Part shown: one piece after another, positions 39,141 through 51,891 of the stretch
Numbering within the stretch: the stretch's first letter is position 1
How the letters are laid out: each line of letters opens with the position of its first letter
Source: Coriaria nepalensis
Taxonomy: Eukaryota; Streptophyta; Magnoliopsida; Cucurbitales; Coriariaceae
Assembly: GCA_027186245.1 (NCBI GenBank)
Contig: CP114499.1
Span: forward strand, 2,795,001-2,859,000
Direction of reading: 5' to 3'
Length of the DNA: 64,000 nucleotides
The notes under the pieces: generated by a model
What the model saw: only the letters and a program-made list of their open reading frames with translations
Databases searched by the model: none
Told to the model about the DNA's origin: nothing
Program-made: the position numbers and the translations under genes

Positions 39141-39985
39141 GACCCGATGGCAAATCATGCCATGGAGTACTGGATACAAATTATTTTGTATACGTTGCAG
39201 AACAAGAATCACGTACAAACATAATACAAAGAAGAATATATATTTTTATTTCGATTATGATGATCAATCAGCTATTCAAAGAAAAATCAACAATAAAAAC
39301 CTTAAACTTGTCGATTCAAATCGCGTTCGAACTAGTAAAATTCAAAAGCTTACCGATAAAATAAGTAAATGAATCAAAGTATGATTTATTTGAGAAATGT
39401 CACAAATGTGAAATATAGATTTTCGAACGGTCTGTTTAGATGAAATAAAATTGGTTAGATTTTTAATTTTTTTTCTCAACGTTAGAACAAATCATAAATT
39501 ACAAATGGAGTCAGTTTCATAATTTCATATTTTTTAATTAATTTTTAAAGAAATAAAAACTAAGAAGACTAAATAACAAAGAAATTCTTTTTAAATACTT
39601 TTTGTTAAATAATTTTTTTTTTTTAATAAAACCCATTAATCCATTAACTCTTTTTAAAAAAAAAATTATATTTCTTTCTTTTTTTTAAGTTAACCGTAGA
39701 GTTGGGGTGTTTTAGTTATTATATATATATTTTTTATGTTCTAATAAAAAAAGTCAACAAAAGTCAGTTACAAGATCATTTTATCAAGAACTTTGATGAT
39801 GGTTTTATTTTTAAAAATAAATTCTCCGGTGTATTATAATTTGAGTTTCATTTTAGCTGTTTATTATATAGAATAAATTTGACTCTTTATTATAACTTAT
39901 ACAAATTTTTGGTGTTTATCCTACTTTAGGGGGAAAAAAAAAAAAAGGAAAAGAAAATCTCCTCTGTTTCCCTTTCCGTTCCGCC
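39141..39985. other. AT-rich DNA upstream of AP-3 delta gene
   Basis: Homopolymer-rich. The segment at about 39800-39930 resembles one arm of the inverted-repeat element at 0.44-1.55 kb in wording, but no second arm is evident. A pyrimidine-rich patch at 39957-40020 probably belongs to the AP-3 delta leader. Confidence 0.35.
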
Positions 39986-40150
39986 TTGCCTTTTCCTTCC
40001 CCTTCCATTTACCTTTCCCTTGGGCGGCGATTCGCCGGGATCAATACCCCAATCCTTCCCCCAATTTCGCCTCAGAGCTCAAACCTCTTCGAATCTCCAT
40101 CTGATTATCGAGCCAAACAGAGCAAGAATTGTGAAGTTTTACTCTCAACA

Positions 40151-43024
40151 ATGGCGGGATCTTCCTTAATGGAGACACTCTTCCAACGCAGTCTGGACGA
40201 TCTCATCAAAGGCCTTCGTCTTCAGCTCATCGGCGAATCGGCATTCATCTCCAATTCAATGGATGAAATTCGTCGAGAGATCAAGTCCACAGATCTTCAT
40301 ACTAAGTCCACTGCGCTCCAAAAGCTCTCCTATCTCAGCTCCGTTCATGGCGTCGACATGTCTTGGGCCGCCTTCCACGTCGTCGAGGTCATGTCTTCCT
40401 CTCGTTTCGCTCAGAAGAGGATCGGTTACTTTTCTGCTTCGCAATCCTTTCATGAAACCACTCCTGTTCTTCTCCTCATTACTAACCAGCTTCGCAAGGA
40501 TCTAACTAGCAGTAACGAGTTCGAGGTAAGCCTCGCGCTTGAATGCTTATCAGTAATTGGAACTGTTGATCTCGCTAGAGACTTAACCCCTGAGATTTTC
40601 ACATTGCTGTCTAGTAGTAAGGTTTTGGTTAGAAAGAAGGCGATTGGTGTGTTGTTGAAAATCTTTGAGAAATATCCAGATGCTGTTAGGGTTTGTTTTA
40701 AGCGTTTGGTTGAGAATTTAGATAGTTCAGATCCACTTATTGTCTCTGCTGTTGTTGGTGTCTTTTGTGAGCTCGCTTCCCATGATCCTAGGTCCTATCT
40801 TCCTCTTGCTCCTGAGTTTTATAGGATTTTGGTTAATTCTAAGAACAATTGGCTGCTAATTAAAGTGTTAAAAATCTTTTCTCTTTTGGCACCATTGGAG
40901 CCGAGGTTGGCAAAGAGGATTGTTGAACCGATATGTGATCATATGAGGAGAACAGGGGCAAAATCTTTGATGTTTGAGTGTATTAGGACTGTTGTTACTA
41001 GCTTGAGTGATTATGATTCAGCCATGAAGCTTGCAGTGGGGAAGATTAGAGAATTGTTATCTGATGATGATCCAAACCTGAAGTATCTCGGATTACATGC
41101 GCTTTTTATCATTGTGCCAGAACACTTGTGGGCAGTATTGGAAAGTAAGGATGTCATTATCAAGTCTTTGAGTGATGTTGATCCTAATATTAAGCTTGAA
41201 TCTTTGCGGCTTGTGATGGCAATGGTGTCTGACAATAATGTGGTGGAAATTAGCAGAGTTTTGGTTAATCTTGCCCTTAGGTCTGATCCAGAGTTTTGTA
41301 ATGAGATTCTGTGCTCCATCTTGGACACATGTTCTAGAAATGTATATGAAATTATTGTCGACTTTGATTGGTATGTATCACTCCTTGGGGAGATGGCCAG
41401 GATCCCACATTGCCAAAAGGGTGAAGAAATTGAGAAGCAACTAATTGATGTTGGTTTAAGGGTAAAGGATGTTAGACCAGAGCTTGTTCGGGTTTGTCGT
41501 GATCTGCTGATTGATCCCGTATTACTTGGTAATCCTTTCTTACACAGGATATTATCTGCTTCTGCTTGGGATTTAGGGGAATATGTGGAATTTTCAAGGA
41601 AGCCTTCTGAAGTCATAGATGCACTGTTACAACCTCGGACTAGTCTTCTGCCCCCATCAGTTAGGGCTGTTTACATTCAGTCAGCCTTTAAAGTATTAGT
41701 TTTTTGTTTACATTCTTACGTCTTCCTTGGGGAAAGTACTATTTCTGCTCCTTCTTGTGATAATTTGGCCGTAGGTACTTCAAAGGTGGAATTGGAAAGA
41801 GAATGTGCGGAAGCTTCATGTTCAGAAGCATGTGGTACCCTTTCCACATGGGATCATGATAAAGAGTTCAACCTTAGGGTTTCTAATCAATCACTAGAAA
41901 ACTTATCTACACGTGCTTCTTTGGTGAATAATGATTTCACACTTGAATCTATTGTAAATCTTTTAAAACTAATTGAATCAGCCATGGGACCGCTATCATG
42001 GAGCCATGATGTAGAGGTAGTTGAGAGATCAAGAAACTTGTTAAGTTTCATTGGGTTGATTAGGCAAAAATTGCCCGACTGTTTAGTCCAAAAGGAAGGA
42101 GCTGAAAACAATGAAGCACCTGAGGTTTCAAAAATAGTTGAACTGATATCTGATTGCATATCCATGGAACTAGGTCCAGTATCGATTAGTGCGCAGGAAA
42201 GAGTTCCTCTTCCAAATGGTTTGGAGCTCAAGGAGAACCTTGACGAGTTGGATTCAATTTCAGGTGTTGTTCAGCCTCCATCACTAAGTTCATTCTCTCA
42301 GGATGGTTCTTATTCTAATGATATACAACAAGGTGTCTCTTCCCTTCAGAACCAAGAAGAATCAGAAACATCAAGCGAGTCAACATATCTGCTTACTGAG
42401 CACCGTAAAAGGCATGGACTATATTATCTTCCTTCAGAGAAGAATGAGATTCTACAGGAATCTTACCCATCTGCTAATGATCCTAAGTTTCAAGATGATC
42501 CCAATGCTTCTGCTGCTGCAGAACTAGTGAAGCTTGCTGAACAAACACTTGCTTTAAAGAAAAAGCCTAACCATGCTAAGCCTAGGCCTGTTGTGGTGAG
42601 ATTGGATGAAGGAGAAGAATTACCACCTACTTCAACGAAAAAGCAAATGATGAAGGATGATTTGCTGTCTGGTGCTGTTTCTGATGTTCTTTCAGTTAGT
42701 GGTATTGATAAGTCATCCTCTAGGATCAAGGGGAAAGAGAAAGTGGGTATTGATCATTCCTCTCAATTGAAAGATAATTTGGATGATGCGGAGAAGCATG
42801 ACTTTCCAAACCCAAGTTCAAGAGGAAGAAAAGAGCGTTTGCATCGTAAAGGGAGGAGCCATAGAAGTAAGGAAAAAGATGGTGAGGAAAGGGAACAAAA
42901 TGATCAGAAGGGAAAACATATAAGTAATAGTAACAGGCATGGTAGACACAAAGGTCGACAAAGAGCAGATATGCCTCTGGCCGTTGCTTCACAGGCACCG
43001 GTCATTCCGGATTTCCTTTTGTAG
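40151..43024 (+). CDS. AP3D: AP-3 complex subunit delta (delta-adaptin), intronless
   Basis: This is the large subunit of the AP-3 adaptor complex, which sorts cargo from trans-Golgi or endosomal membranes to the vacuole; plant mutants affect vacuole biogenesis. The frame from 40151 gives 957 residues in one exon, as in the Arabidopsis gene. The first third to half is an alpha-helical Adaptin_N solenoid opening MAGSSLMETLFQRSLDDLIK, with typical words such as KSTALQKL and LVRKKAIGVLLKIF. The C-terminal part is low-complexity and ends in a Lys/Arg-rich basic tail. The frame stays open 55 codons upstream (to 39986), but that extension is Ser/Pro-rich and unlike adaptins. The ATG at 40151 with the context AACAATGGC is the better start. 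No lesions were seen. Confidence 0.92.
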   Translation: MAGSSLMETLFQRSLDDLIKGLRLQLIGESAFISNSMDEIRREIKSTDLHTKSTALQKLSYLSSVHGVDMSWAAFHVVEVMSSSRFAQKRIGYFSASQSFHETTPVLLLITNQLRKDLTSSNEFEVSLALECLSVIGTVDLARDLTPEIFTLLSSSKVLVRKKAIGVLLKIFEKYPDAVRVCFKRLVENLDSSDPLIVSAVVGVFCELASHDPRSYLPLAPEFYRILVNSKNNWLLIKVLKIFSLLAPLEPRLAKRIVEPICDHMRRTGAKSLMFECIRTVVTSLSDYDSAMKLAVGKIRELLSDDDPNLKYLGLHALFIIVPEHLWAVLESKDVIIKSLSDVDPNIKLESLRLVMAMVSDNNVVEISRVLVNLALRSDPEFCNEILCSILDTCSRNVYEIIVDFDWYVSLLGEMARIPHCQKGEEIEKQLIDVGLRVKDVRPELVRVCRDLLIDPVLLGNPFLHRILSASAWDLGEYVEFSRKPSEVIDALLQPRTSLLPPSVRAVYIQSAFKVLVFCLHSYVFLGESTISAPSCDNLAVGTSKVELERECAEASCSEACGTLSTWDHDKEFNLRVSNQSLENLSTRASLVNNDFTLESIVNLLKLIESAMGPLSWSHDVEVVERSRNLLSFIGLIRQKLPDCLVQKEGAENNEAPEVSKIVELISDCISMELGPVSISAQERVPLPNGLELKENLDELDSISGVVQPPSLSSFSQDGSYSNDIQQGVSSLQNQEESETSSESTYLLTEHRKRHGLYYLPSEKNEILQESYPSANDPKFQDDPNASAAAELVKLAEQTLALKKKPNHAKPRPVVVRLDEGEELPPTSTKKQMMKDDLLSGAVSDVLSVSGIDKSSSRIKGKEKVGIDHSSQLKDNLDDAEKHDFPNPSSRGRKERLHRKGRSHRSKEKDGEEREQNDQKGKHISNSNRHGRHKGRQRADMPLAVASQAPVIPDFLL

Positions 43025-43217
43025 TTGCTCTACAGAGCTGGTTTCGGCTAAGCATTGAGGTTAGTGTTGCTGTAGAATTTAATTCATTTTTTGAAATTCA
43101 GGCCGTGTTTATCTTTATGCCTTTGAGTTCGGTTCTGTAGATTACGAAATGCAATTTTCATTTCAGTGGTGATTTGTTTGTCTGTTTGTTTTTTTTTTCT
43201 TTTTGTCCATTCCTTTG

Positions 43218-43580
43218 TCAATAGTTTTGTGATACTTTAAACAAAAAAAAAAAAGTCGTGATACCTCGTATGGTCTTATGATAAGTTGATAACGCAGAAG
43301 CAAATGTCCAAACTATTTGTGAGTGACATGTGATACACAATAGTATGTGTGTTGTTCCGTACAGTATTGTATTCCCACATGGGAGCAGTGAGGTTGGGTT
43401 GCATGATGCGGGAGGAGGTGGAGCCGCCACTTTCCGAGCCAGCAGGATCACTACCCATGAGAATACTGCTGCTACTACATATGATGCGTCCATTTTCACG
43501 TACTGCCCAAGATTGAAGCTGGGTTTAGGAATAGAGAGGACGGAGGGGCTGGCTCGGTGGTGGTTATCGTTGAGGTTCAT
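43218..43580 (-). CDS. Possible small membrane protein, doubtful
   Basis: A 120-codon frame lies tail-to-tail with the AP-3 delta gene. It contains one hydrophobic stretch (about VVAAVFSWVVILLA) followed by a Pro/Ala/Cys-rich part. The DNA at 43370-43600 is richer in GC than its surroundings and both strands stay open, which suggests former coding DNA. I do not recognise the family, and it may be a gene remnant or chance. Confidence 0.2.
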   Translation of the reverse strand: MNLNDNHHRASPSVLSIPKPSFNLGQYVKMDASYVVAAVFSWVVILLARKVAAPPPPASCNPTSLLPCGNTILYGTTHILLCITCHSQIVWTFASALSTYHKTIRGITTFFFLFKVSQNY

Positions 43581-43654
43581 TCGTGAATTTATGGAGATGG
43601 ATATTGGGCGTAGATGGCAAAGAAAAACGATGCCAATCTTAAGTTATTATTGAA

Positions 43655-44330
43655 TGGTATAATTAATTGAGATAATAGCATTTACACTCGATTGGCTGAG
43701 AGTCCAAATTTTAGTGATAATTTTAAAAAATTTAAACAAAATTTATTTATTTTAAAAAAAAAAACCCAGCATTCAATTATTTATATTTAACTTTTCTTCT
43801 AAATTAGCTAAAGTGATTGTTTTTTTATATTATTTTCTTTCTCATCTCTTATTTTTATTATTTTTAGAGATAATTTGAAAAAATTTTATTTGAATAATGA
43901 ATTTTTTAGATAGACCCATTTTCACCTTTTTTGGGTACGTAAACTTAAAATTTATAATTAAAATAAATTTAAAAAAAAAGTAAAAAAGGAGATAAAAAGT
44001 AGAATACTTGAAAAGGACCAAAATAACCTTTAAAGATTCAAACACTAAGAAGAATGGGTTTCTTTCTTCTTCCTTGGCGAACCGGACTTCTTCTTTCCTC
44101 TTCTTCATCAACAATCTCCGTCTTCTTCTACATCAAGCTGGCACGCCCATCCATCTTTTATTCTTCTTCATCAATCAATTCTTTTCTTCTTTGCAATTAA
44201 ATTCTTCTTTCTCTTTACCGTAGTCAAGATACTCATTCGATCATCAATGGATAATGAAGAACACTTTTGAGAAGATAAAACTCACATAGTATAAATTTCT
44301 AATCAAAATTTAGGGTTTTGGTTTTGATGA
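43655..44330. other. AT-rich intergenic, nothing recognised
   Basis: It includes a CT-rich patch (44050-44220) that gives a spurious Ser/Phe/Leu-rich frame. Confidence 0.35.
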
Positions 44331-44331
44331 T

Positions 44332-45817
44332 ATTGCTTATAGTTTAAAATTCGCTAGTCTACAAGTAATCAATAAGTGTAAGTGATAATTTAAAATTTTT
44401 TGGATCTAATCCTAAACATGAATTAAACTCATAAACATACATCAAGATCAATCATACAAATATATATATCAAATATATATTTAACGAAAAGTATAGAAAA
44501 TTTTCAAAAAATTGAAATATTAAGATCTAAGAAAATTTACCAATCTTAATACAGAACCGAATGAATCTATTTGCTCCTTCATCATGACCAAATTTAATAA
44601 GAAGATTGAGGCCCTCAAGTATCCACCCTCTAATTATAATCCACGCAGTTCAGTTCGCTCGGTTGATTTTATACTATAATATTCATCACATGATTCAAAG
44701 AGTTTATGGAAAGGAAATGAAAAAATCTTACTTTTCTCACTATATGATTTCGACCAAGAGGCAAGTGAATAGCATATGATTTTCGACCATCCTAGTGGGG
44801 TATTAATAATACTTCACTAGGTTTAAGGTTTCCTAATCACATTAGGTTTTTTTTGTAGCATTAGGTTTCCTTAATTAAGAAAACAATAGATCAAACCCAT
44901 TTATCATGAACGACTAAACCATGGGTCATAACCCATCAATATTAATCAACCATTTGATTAATTTAGCTTATAAAATCGAATTAACAAATTAGCACATTAA
45001 CTCTTTAATGTCTAATTGTCAATTATGAACCTTCAGAATACTTTTATAATTAAATAAATAGTCCCAATATAAATTATTAATTTCTAATTAAATTAATGTC
45101 ATATTTGGTTATGCTAGTAGAGCTACATGACATTAATAAATTAATAATTTACCATTTTATCATTATAGTCATACTATAAGATATATTATGACTTTACCCC
45201 CCAAAATCAAAACTATCCATTTTCCTTATCCTCATAAAAAACTTAACTAAGTTACTTCTAAATTTTAATGCATGTAATCGATTAGATTCTACATCACGTC
45301 GGTAGAAGTATCTCATAAAACTATGATTTATCTAATTCATAATTAGATGCGTAACTTTGACACATATTTTAAACTTAATAACTAATTCAATCATCTCATG
45401 ATTAATTAACTTAAACCTTCAAGCCAATATTGACTTATAGCAAAGTGTCGAGGCTACCCGAGAGATGAGAAGTAAGCATCTTCCAAAATAACCTATTGTG
45501 ACTAATAATGATTCTTCAATCTTGCTAATGTCCCGATTCATCCCATGACATGGTTTAACTATTGAACCTTAATAGAAAAATTATATAAATTATTATATCA
45601 TTAATAAACATAGACAATAGATTTACTGATCAAGGATTTCATTGTTCAATATAATATACAACTCATAGACTTATTTCTAAATACGAAAGCGATATATTCC
45701 TTCTTGATCACTCACAACCTTCATGTACAACAATTCATACCCAATCGTTCATCCTGTGTTTACCTTTGGCTGGGCTAATTAGAATGATGTCAAAGTATGA
45801 AACCCGGTACATAAAAC
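44332..45817 (+). repeat. R1 repeat family, copy B (LTR-like)
   Basis: Reverse-complement match of copy A over most of its length. The left end carries GTTTAAAATTCGCTAG, close to the GGGTTTAAAATTCGTAGCGG that opens the next copy at 45818. No coding domains. Confidence 0.6.
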
Positions 45818-46930
45818 TGTTGGAAATCGGGTTTAAAATTCGTAGCGGAAGTGATTATTCGTCCTAGTATATAACAAAAAATTTTCTAAAAAGTTTTAGT
45901 GATCTCTTGTATATATAAATTAATCATAGACGTTAAACGAAGAAATCATACCCTAGCCTACGCAAATCGATCGTTGAGACTCACACCATAATTTTTCAAG
46001 TCAATCCTCAACACATTAGAACATGAGTGGGCATATAAAGATGACTAGATTTTCTTACTCTATATTTTTTTTCTTTAAAAAAAACCTTGCTAAAATAGTT
46101 AGAGTAGGATGTATGTATAGAGTTCTACTAGGGTTTTTATTCAATATTATTTTTAATTAAAAAAAATCTTTTAAATTAATTTTAATTAATAGTTCAACAT
46201 TCTTTTAAATTAATTTTAATTAATAGTTCAACATAATACTAAATAATAATAAAATAATAAAATAATGAGAAACTTGTAATATAATTACAAGATCCCCACT
46301 ACCATATTTCTACCCCATGGCCAGCCATTATCACTGTGGAAGCATAGTGATAGGCTTGTGACACATGTCATAATATGATCGTATTATCTCCTTATTTTGT
46401 TAAGTCAAATTTTTTCAAATCTAATTTATAATATAATCTTATCTATTTGAATTTTAAATTAGATTTTCAAACCAATTTAAATTTGACTTGCCTAATCTAA
46501 ATATTAAATTGATATTTTATAACAACTTAATATTAGATAATATATTTAATTCAAAATTAAATATATTATTATTTTATAAAGTGAATTTCAAAATTCACTA
46601 CAATATGAACTGTTAAATCTTATTAGAAAAATCATATGAACTATTATATTTTTAATAAATATAGACGAGAGATTTACTGAAACTCTTTTTATATGATACT
46701 ACATTGTAAGAATTTCATTGTTCAATATAGTATACAACTCATAGACTTATTTCCAAATACGAAAGCGATAAATTCTTTCTTAATCACTCACAACCTTCAT
46801 GTACAATATTTCATATTAAATTTACTTTGCAAAGAGAGCGAGATTGACAATTTTCAATCTACCAAGGGAGGATATCACCACCTTACCCAACTTGAAACCC
46901 ACTAGTTTTTCATCCCTAACACTTCAGTTG
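45818..46930 (+). repeat. R1 repeat family, copy B2 (head-to-tail with B)
   Basis: It opens TGTTGGAAATCGGGTTTAAA, an LTR-like 5' terminus. Its segment 46620-46800 is a direct repeat of 45570-45735 in copy B, sharing TTTCATTGTTCAATATA, TACAACTCATAGACTTATTT and AATCACTCACAACCTTCATG. The interior (46150-46280) has a short tandem duplication of an AAATTAATTTTAATTAATAG word. The right limit is uncertain. Confidence 0.5.
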
Positions 46931-46984
46931 ATAAGGCAAGATAAAACCTCTGTTAATATATATATATATAGGGTGACAGTAGGC

Positions 46985-48244
46985 CTCTTACCCTTTTAAA
47001 GAATTCTTACTCAACCCTATCATAAGCCTTAGCCATATCCATTTTCATTCCCACCATAGCATTCTTTTCATTTTTTTTCTTAAGTTTATGAACTGAAAAG
47101 TCTCATTAGCTATAAGAATGTTATCCTGAATTAACAACCTGGAACCAAAACATTATGCTCTTTAGAGATTAACTCACCCATACAAAGTTTCAATCTATTG
47201 ACAATAAATTGCTAATGACCTTAAAGATAAAAGAACATAGACTGATGGGTCTAAATTGAGACACTAATTCCAGATTTATTGTTTTTGGGATCAAAACCAC
47301 TTGGGTAACATTCCATTCATTTAATAGATTACCATTCACAAAGGAGTCCTCCACTGCCCATGTTACATCCTTTTCAACTATATCCCGATACTTTTGAAAG
47401 AACACCCCATTCAAGCTGTCAATATTGGAAGTCTTCAAAGCTACTAATTGGAAAGTAACACTTCTAATTTCATCTCCAAAAACTTGTCTTATCAATCTTT
47501 TATTTTCATCCTTACTCACTCTTTTGCTTAGGCAATCCAATGTAATACCCCAATGTCTTTGACCTCCCGAAGTGAAAACCGAAACTCTCCAAGGATATTC
47601 TCCTCTTTGTCAACCCAACTCCCTTCAGCATTCTTTATTCTCAAAATTTGTTATGTTGCCTTCTATAAGAACATATTTGGTGAAAATATTCCAGTATTTA
47701 TATCCCTAAAGTTGAGCCATTCACTCTTTCCCTCATTCCCCAAAACTTTTAACTTAGCCTTTACAAGGCTAAGATTCTGCATGCCATCATCCTCCTGCTA
47801 CCCCTCATTTGCAATTTCTCAATCTCATTCATCAAAAAATCAATACCCTTGTTTTGTTAGGAAACCTCACCTTACTCCATTTTATCAACCTCCTCCTACA
47901 CTCACCCATTTTCTGTCCCAACCCTCTCAATCATAGTACCCTCAACTAGAAATTTTCAAGCTTCCCTAATAAACTCATCACGAGAAGCATCCTATGTCCA
48001 TACAATCTCGAAATTGAAACTTTTCTTCCAATTTTTTGAAAACTTCATAGTGCCAAAAGGCAACGGAGCATGATCTGAACAGATTATTGGGAAATTAATA
48101 ACATAGGTATTTGTGAACATAGTCCTCTAATTCACCTCTATAACCACCATGTCCAACCTTTTTTTAACAAAGCTACCTTCCCTCGTGCTAATCCAGGTGA
48201 ACATTTTGAAAGTATAATGCTCGTCAAGCCATTCGGGTATGATT
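46985..48244 (-). pseudogene. L1-type LINE, end of endonuclease and start of reverse transcriptase
   Basis: On the minus strand, 48244-48000 has the end of an AP endonuclease domain (an FTW word, then a KKRLD block, then SDHAP). 47540-47190 then gives the N-terminal part of LINE reverse transcriptase (VVLIPK, FRPISLC). Degenerate reverse transcriptase continues to about 46985, where a K-x-D-MAKAYDRVE-type block ends abruptly. The YADD palm, the 3' UTR and the poly(A) tail are missing. Many stops are present. Confidence 0.7.
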
Positions 48245-49430
48245 CCGATAACGTCAAATATTTATGAGAATCAATTTTGAATTGTATAATTTATCAACAT
48301 AATTATATGCATAACATTTAATAGAGCATGTTATAATCTATCATGGTATGATTAGATTGGAAATAGCAAATTGCATGTATGATTAATTATATGTCATACT
48401 TGACATATTCTCGAATCTTTGACATGCACTTAAGATCATAATGGAGATCATGCTTGATGAAATCTAAGTTGGCTTAAGTCTATAATCCAAATTGGTCAGT
48501 CATAAGATTGTAATAATAAGATAATGCAAATCTAGAGAGACTATTATATGTGTTATCATCTTCAAAAAAAAAAAAAATTGATGTTCGCATGATCATCAAT
48601 ATTGGAGAATATCGAGATAGCCATGTAGGTGGTTAGAATAGACTTAATCATTAAATGTGATCACTTGACAAATCTTATTGGTAATTACATTAACTGTTAA
48701 TAAAATTTGTCTAGTGACAATGGTACTTGTGATTCTTAAATCTAAGATCAAAACAATACTTACATACGAGATATCATGCTTTGATATCATTCAACGTGAT
48801 CCTAACCAAAGGTTACTAAAGATGAAACATTGTATCTATGTTCTTGTACGGTAAATCTATAGGGTAATAAGATGAGATTAATAACTTCTATCTTATGATG
48901 AAAAGGTTCTATGAATGAAATACCTTATGCAATGAAAAAAATCTTTATGTAAAGTAATATGGTATGAAAAACGTTTATATAAATTCATTATCTAGTTGCA
49001 TAAGAGATCATATAATTCAATAGGATGAGTCTAGTAAAGTTTAACAGTTAAATTAAGCCATATGACTATTTAGAATCATGAATAGATGCAAGAATCAATT
49101 TGGTACGGTAATAGTCATTTATAGTTTTTGTTGAGGTTCTAATACTTTTCATTACACGGATGATGCATATGCATTGTTAGAGGTGGTTTGAGCTAACTGA
49201 TCACGGAATATGATCATATTAACTATTTGACTTAAAATGATTTCTAAGGTCTAATGGTTCATTTATTTGACACCTCTAAACATGATAGATTAGAAATGAA
49301 AAACCGAAGAACCAGATGTTCAAGAAACATAATATACAACTCAAAGACTTTGAGGTAACCGGATAAATCAGATATTCGGAAGTCATTTTTCGAAAATGGC
49401 ATTCCGCTCTGAATAAATGAAGATTCACTA
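48245..49430 (-). repeat. R1 repeat family, copy C, inserted in LINE
   Basis: More diverged than A and B but collinear with A: a TTGATAT/CATAATG zone, ATAAATTCATTATCTA (49000) as in A (29600), and GTTTAACAGTTAAA (49038) as in A (29657). Its right end contains ATTCCGCTCTGAAT, the complement of the ATTC-GCGGAA opening of B2. It interrupts the LINE endonuclease coding region. I could not fix a target duplication. Confidence 0.5.
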
Positions 49431-51470
49431 ATTTACACTTTTCTCCTTCAAAGGGAACATCAATGAGATGACACTCATCAATAAAACCACGAACCCAATC
49501 ATCAAGCTATCTCTTATTCTACCCCCTTCTTTCTCGGTTTCATTAACAATCTTGTTCCAGCCACCTACCAGTGAACAAGGACAATTACTTGCTAACACTT
49601 TAGTTGTAAGGATCAACAATAGATTCATCCTATCACTAGCTATAGGGTGGCCATAAATCCACAAATATATGTACTTATTTAACCCTCTCTTGTCCCATGT
49701 TGTGGAAACCATCCAGTTGCTTGAACACTTCCATCTCAACCCTATAATCCTTTTTCCACCAAAGAGTAAGACCACCAGCCAGCCCAATAGGATCTACATA
49801 ATCTCTTCCATCAAAAGTCCATTCTCCTTCTCATTATTGTCGACTTTACTCATCTTTTTTTTCTCTCTCACTTAAGAAGACCCATTTAAAACCCATTTAA
49901 GGGTTCTAACAAAGTCCATATCCTCTTGACATAATGCCATCCACTAAAGCAACTTATAGCCAACTCCATTCTCAGCCTTCCAGATGACGTCCAACATCCA
50001 CATTTTCTTCTACCCCCTTTATATTCCCACCCTCACCCTTTTTCACCTTTGGTCTACCCCTCTTTCCACCTCTACGAGCCCTTCCCACACACTTCTCACC
50101 CCTAATCTGTCTCGCAGCAACATTTTTATTGAACCTTGTTCCCTCCCTTACTTCAGATCCATCAACTTTTTGGATTTTCCACTTCTCTAAATTTTCTTCT
50201 AACCAATAGCCATTTCTTTTCCTTCGCAGTAAAATCTCAAAGTCATTAGTGTGCATTTTGATCTGTCTACATGGCTTATCCTGAGAAACGAACACTTGAC
50301 AATCCTCTGGTAGTTCAATATAGTACTCAACACACTCTTTACCAGATTTTGTCCCCATATCAGACACCACAATTGATCTAGGTAAATCGTTTGAAGAATT
50401 CTCAACAGTAGTGCAAGGTTAGCTCGTCATACCTGAACTGATTTCAACTTCCAGCACCTGAGACCACAACATTAACGCATCTTCCCTCCCCTCTTTCATT
50501 GACCACATCACTCATAATTTTTGTTATATCTTTTATCACTTTTCTCCCACACTCTTCCCTATAAGCTTCTGTTTCCTTGCTCTCATCTTTCTTCAAGTTC
50601 ACTTTTATAACCTCTATATTTTCCTTTCTAATTCTCCATCCAAGATCACTGCCTTCATTTAGCTTTCTAATTGGATTGGCTTTAATCGCGGAGCTATCGA
50701 CCGGACAACTTCTTTCCTCGCACTAAACCCTCTCCTCCTTCTCACATCTTTCTATATCATGACCACGAAAGCACAACCATAGCAGAGACCGACCAGCCTT
50801 TCATATAAAAAATCTGCCCACTCCTTTCTTCCATCCTTCTTCTTGAATCAAAATCCAACATCTAGAGGTTTATTAATCTTGATTTCCACTCAGATTCTTA
50901 CATTAAAAAAAAAAAAAAAACCGTCGCAAATCCAACATTTCCACCAGCGTCTTCTATTTCTATCACATGACCTAGTTTTTCCCCAATTCTTTCTGCATTC
51001 TGCTTGTTCATCATTGAGAACGGGAGATTGTGTTTGGATCAGAATGGCATAGAGTCGAAGACGACATCCTTTAGAGCGAGATCAAAATCCAAGCGCTTCA
51101 AAACTACCAGGTACCCCGCACCGACCATGGACTACCACTCAACACTCTGCTTAACGCTCTTCCACTCTTCAGATCTACACTGAAAATACAATCATCCATA
51201 AATTCTAGCTTTCCTATATCTTTTCCCCAAAGGCTCTGTAAGATTGGCAGTCGCACCACAGTACGACTGATGTTCCTCTTTGTGACGATTTTCCCCAAAA
51301 TCACTCCTCTATACGAAATAGAATTCTTGCTCTCCAGATCAAATGAAAACGGCTCCATTACTAGTCACTCTCTTCGAAGATCTAACCTAAAATATGGTGT
51401 AAGAAAATCTAACCTAACCTCCCATGGAGGACTCAAAAAACGGTCAAGGAAGTTATAGAGAGCGGGAAGA
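49431..51470 (-). pseudogene. L1-type LINE, ORF1 and start of ORF2 endonuclease
   Basis: 51358-51104 encodes the DUF4283-type N-terminal part of plant LINE ORF1 (ending LSGSPWSVRGTW). A zinc knuckle CX2CX4HX4C lies near 50775-50730, but one base is missing between its second cysteine and the histidine, so it spans two frames. The AP endonuclease of ORF2 is visible at 49787-49428 (YGHPIAS, GGWNKIVNETEKEGG). The frame is broken many times; the element is dead. Confidence 0.7.
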
Positions 51471-51764
51471 GCTTCTCTCACTAAAAACTAACTCGCGTAC
51501 AAGCTTTTAGCATCCAGCCAGTCTTGGTTGCCTTAATTAATAATAATAAAAATAATAATTAATTAATTAATTAATAATAAATGATAATTAATTATCACAA
51601 ATATATTCCCACAACACAAATAAATTAAAAATTAACAAGAATAAATAGTTTTCACCTATCCTAGCAAGCCAGCCATATATGCTCATAAAACCTTTCAAAA
51701 AAGTCTTTACATATGACACTAATCTTTCTAATTCATTACCTAGCACAGAGCTATTCGAGAACTC

Positions 51765-51783
51765 TCTCTCTCTCTCTCTCTCC
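51765..51783. repeat. (TC)n microsatellite in GT14 5' leader
   Basis: A TC dinucleotide run about 110 bases upstream of the GT14 start codon. Confidence 0.85.
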
Positions 51784-51891
51784 AAATTCCAGTTAAGAGG
51801 CCAGCAAGACGAAAATATCTTATTGAAACTACAAACCAGGACCATCGCTTACGCCTAACAATCAGGTAAGGTTGGGGGGGAAAAAAAAAAC

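Noticed and set aside
39986..40150. Upstream 55-codon extension of the AP-3 delta frame
   Set aside because: Its Ser/Pro-rich sequence is unlike adaptin N-termini. The ATG at 40151 gives the known MAGSSLMETLFQ-type start and a better context.
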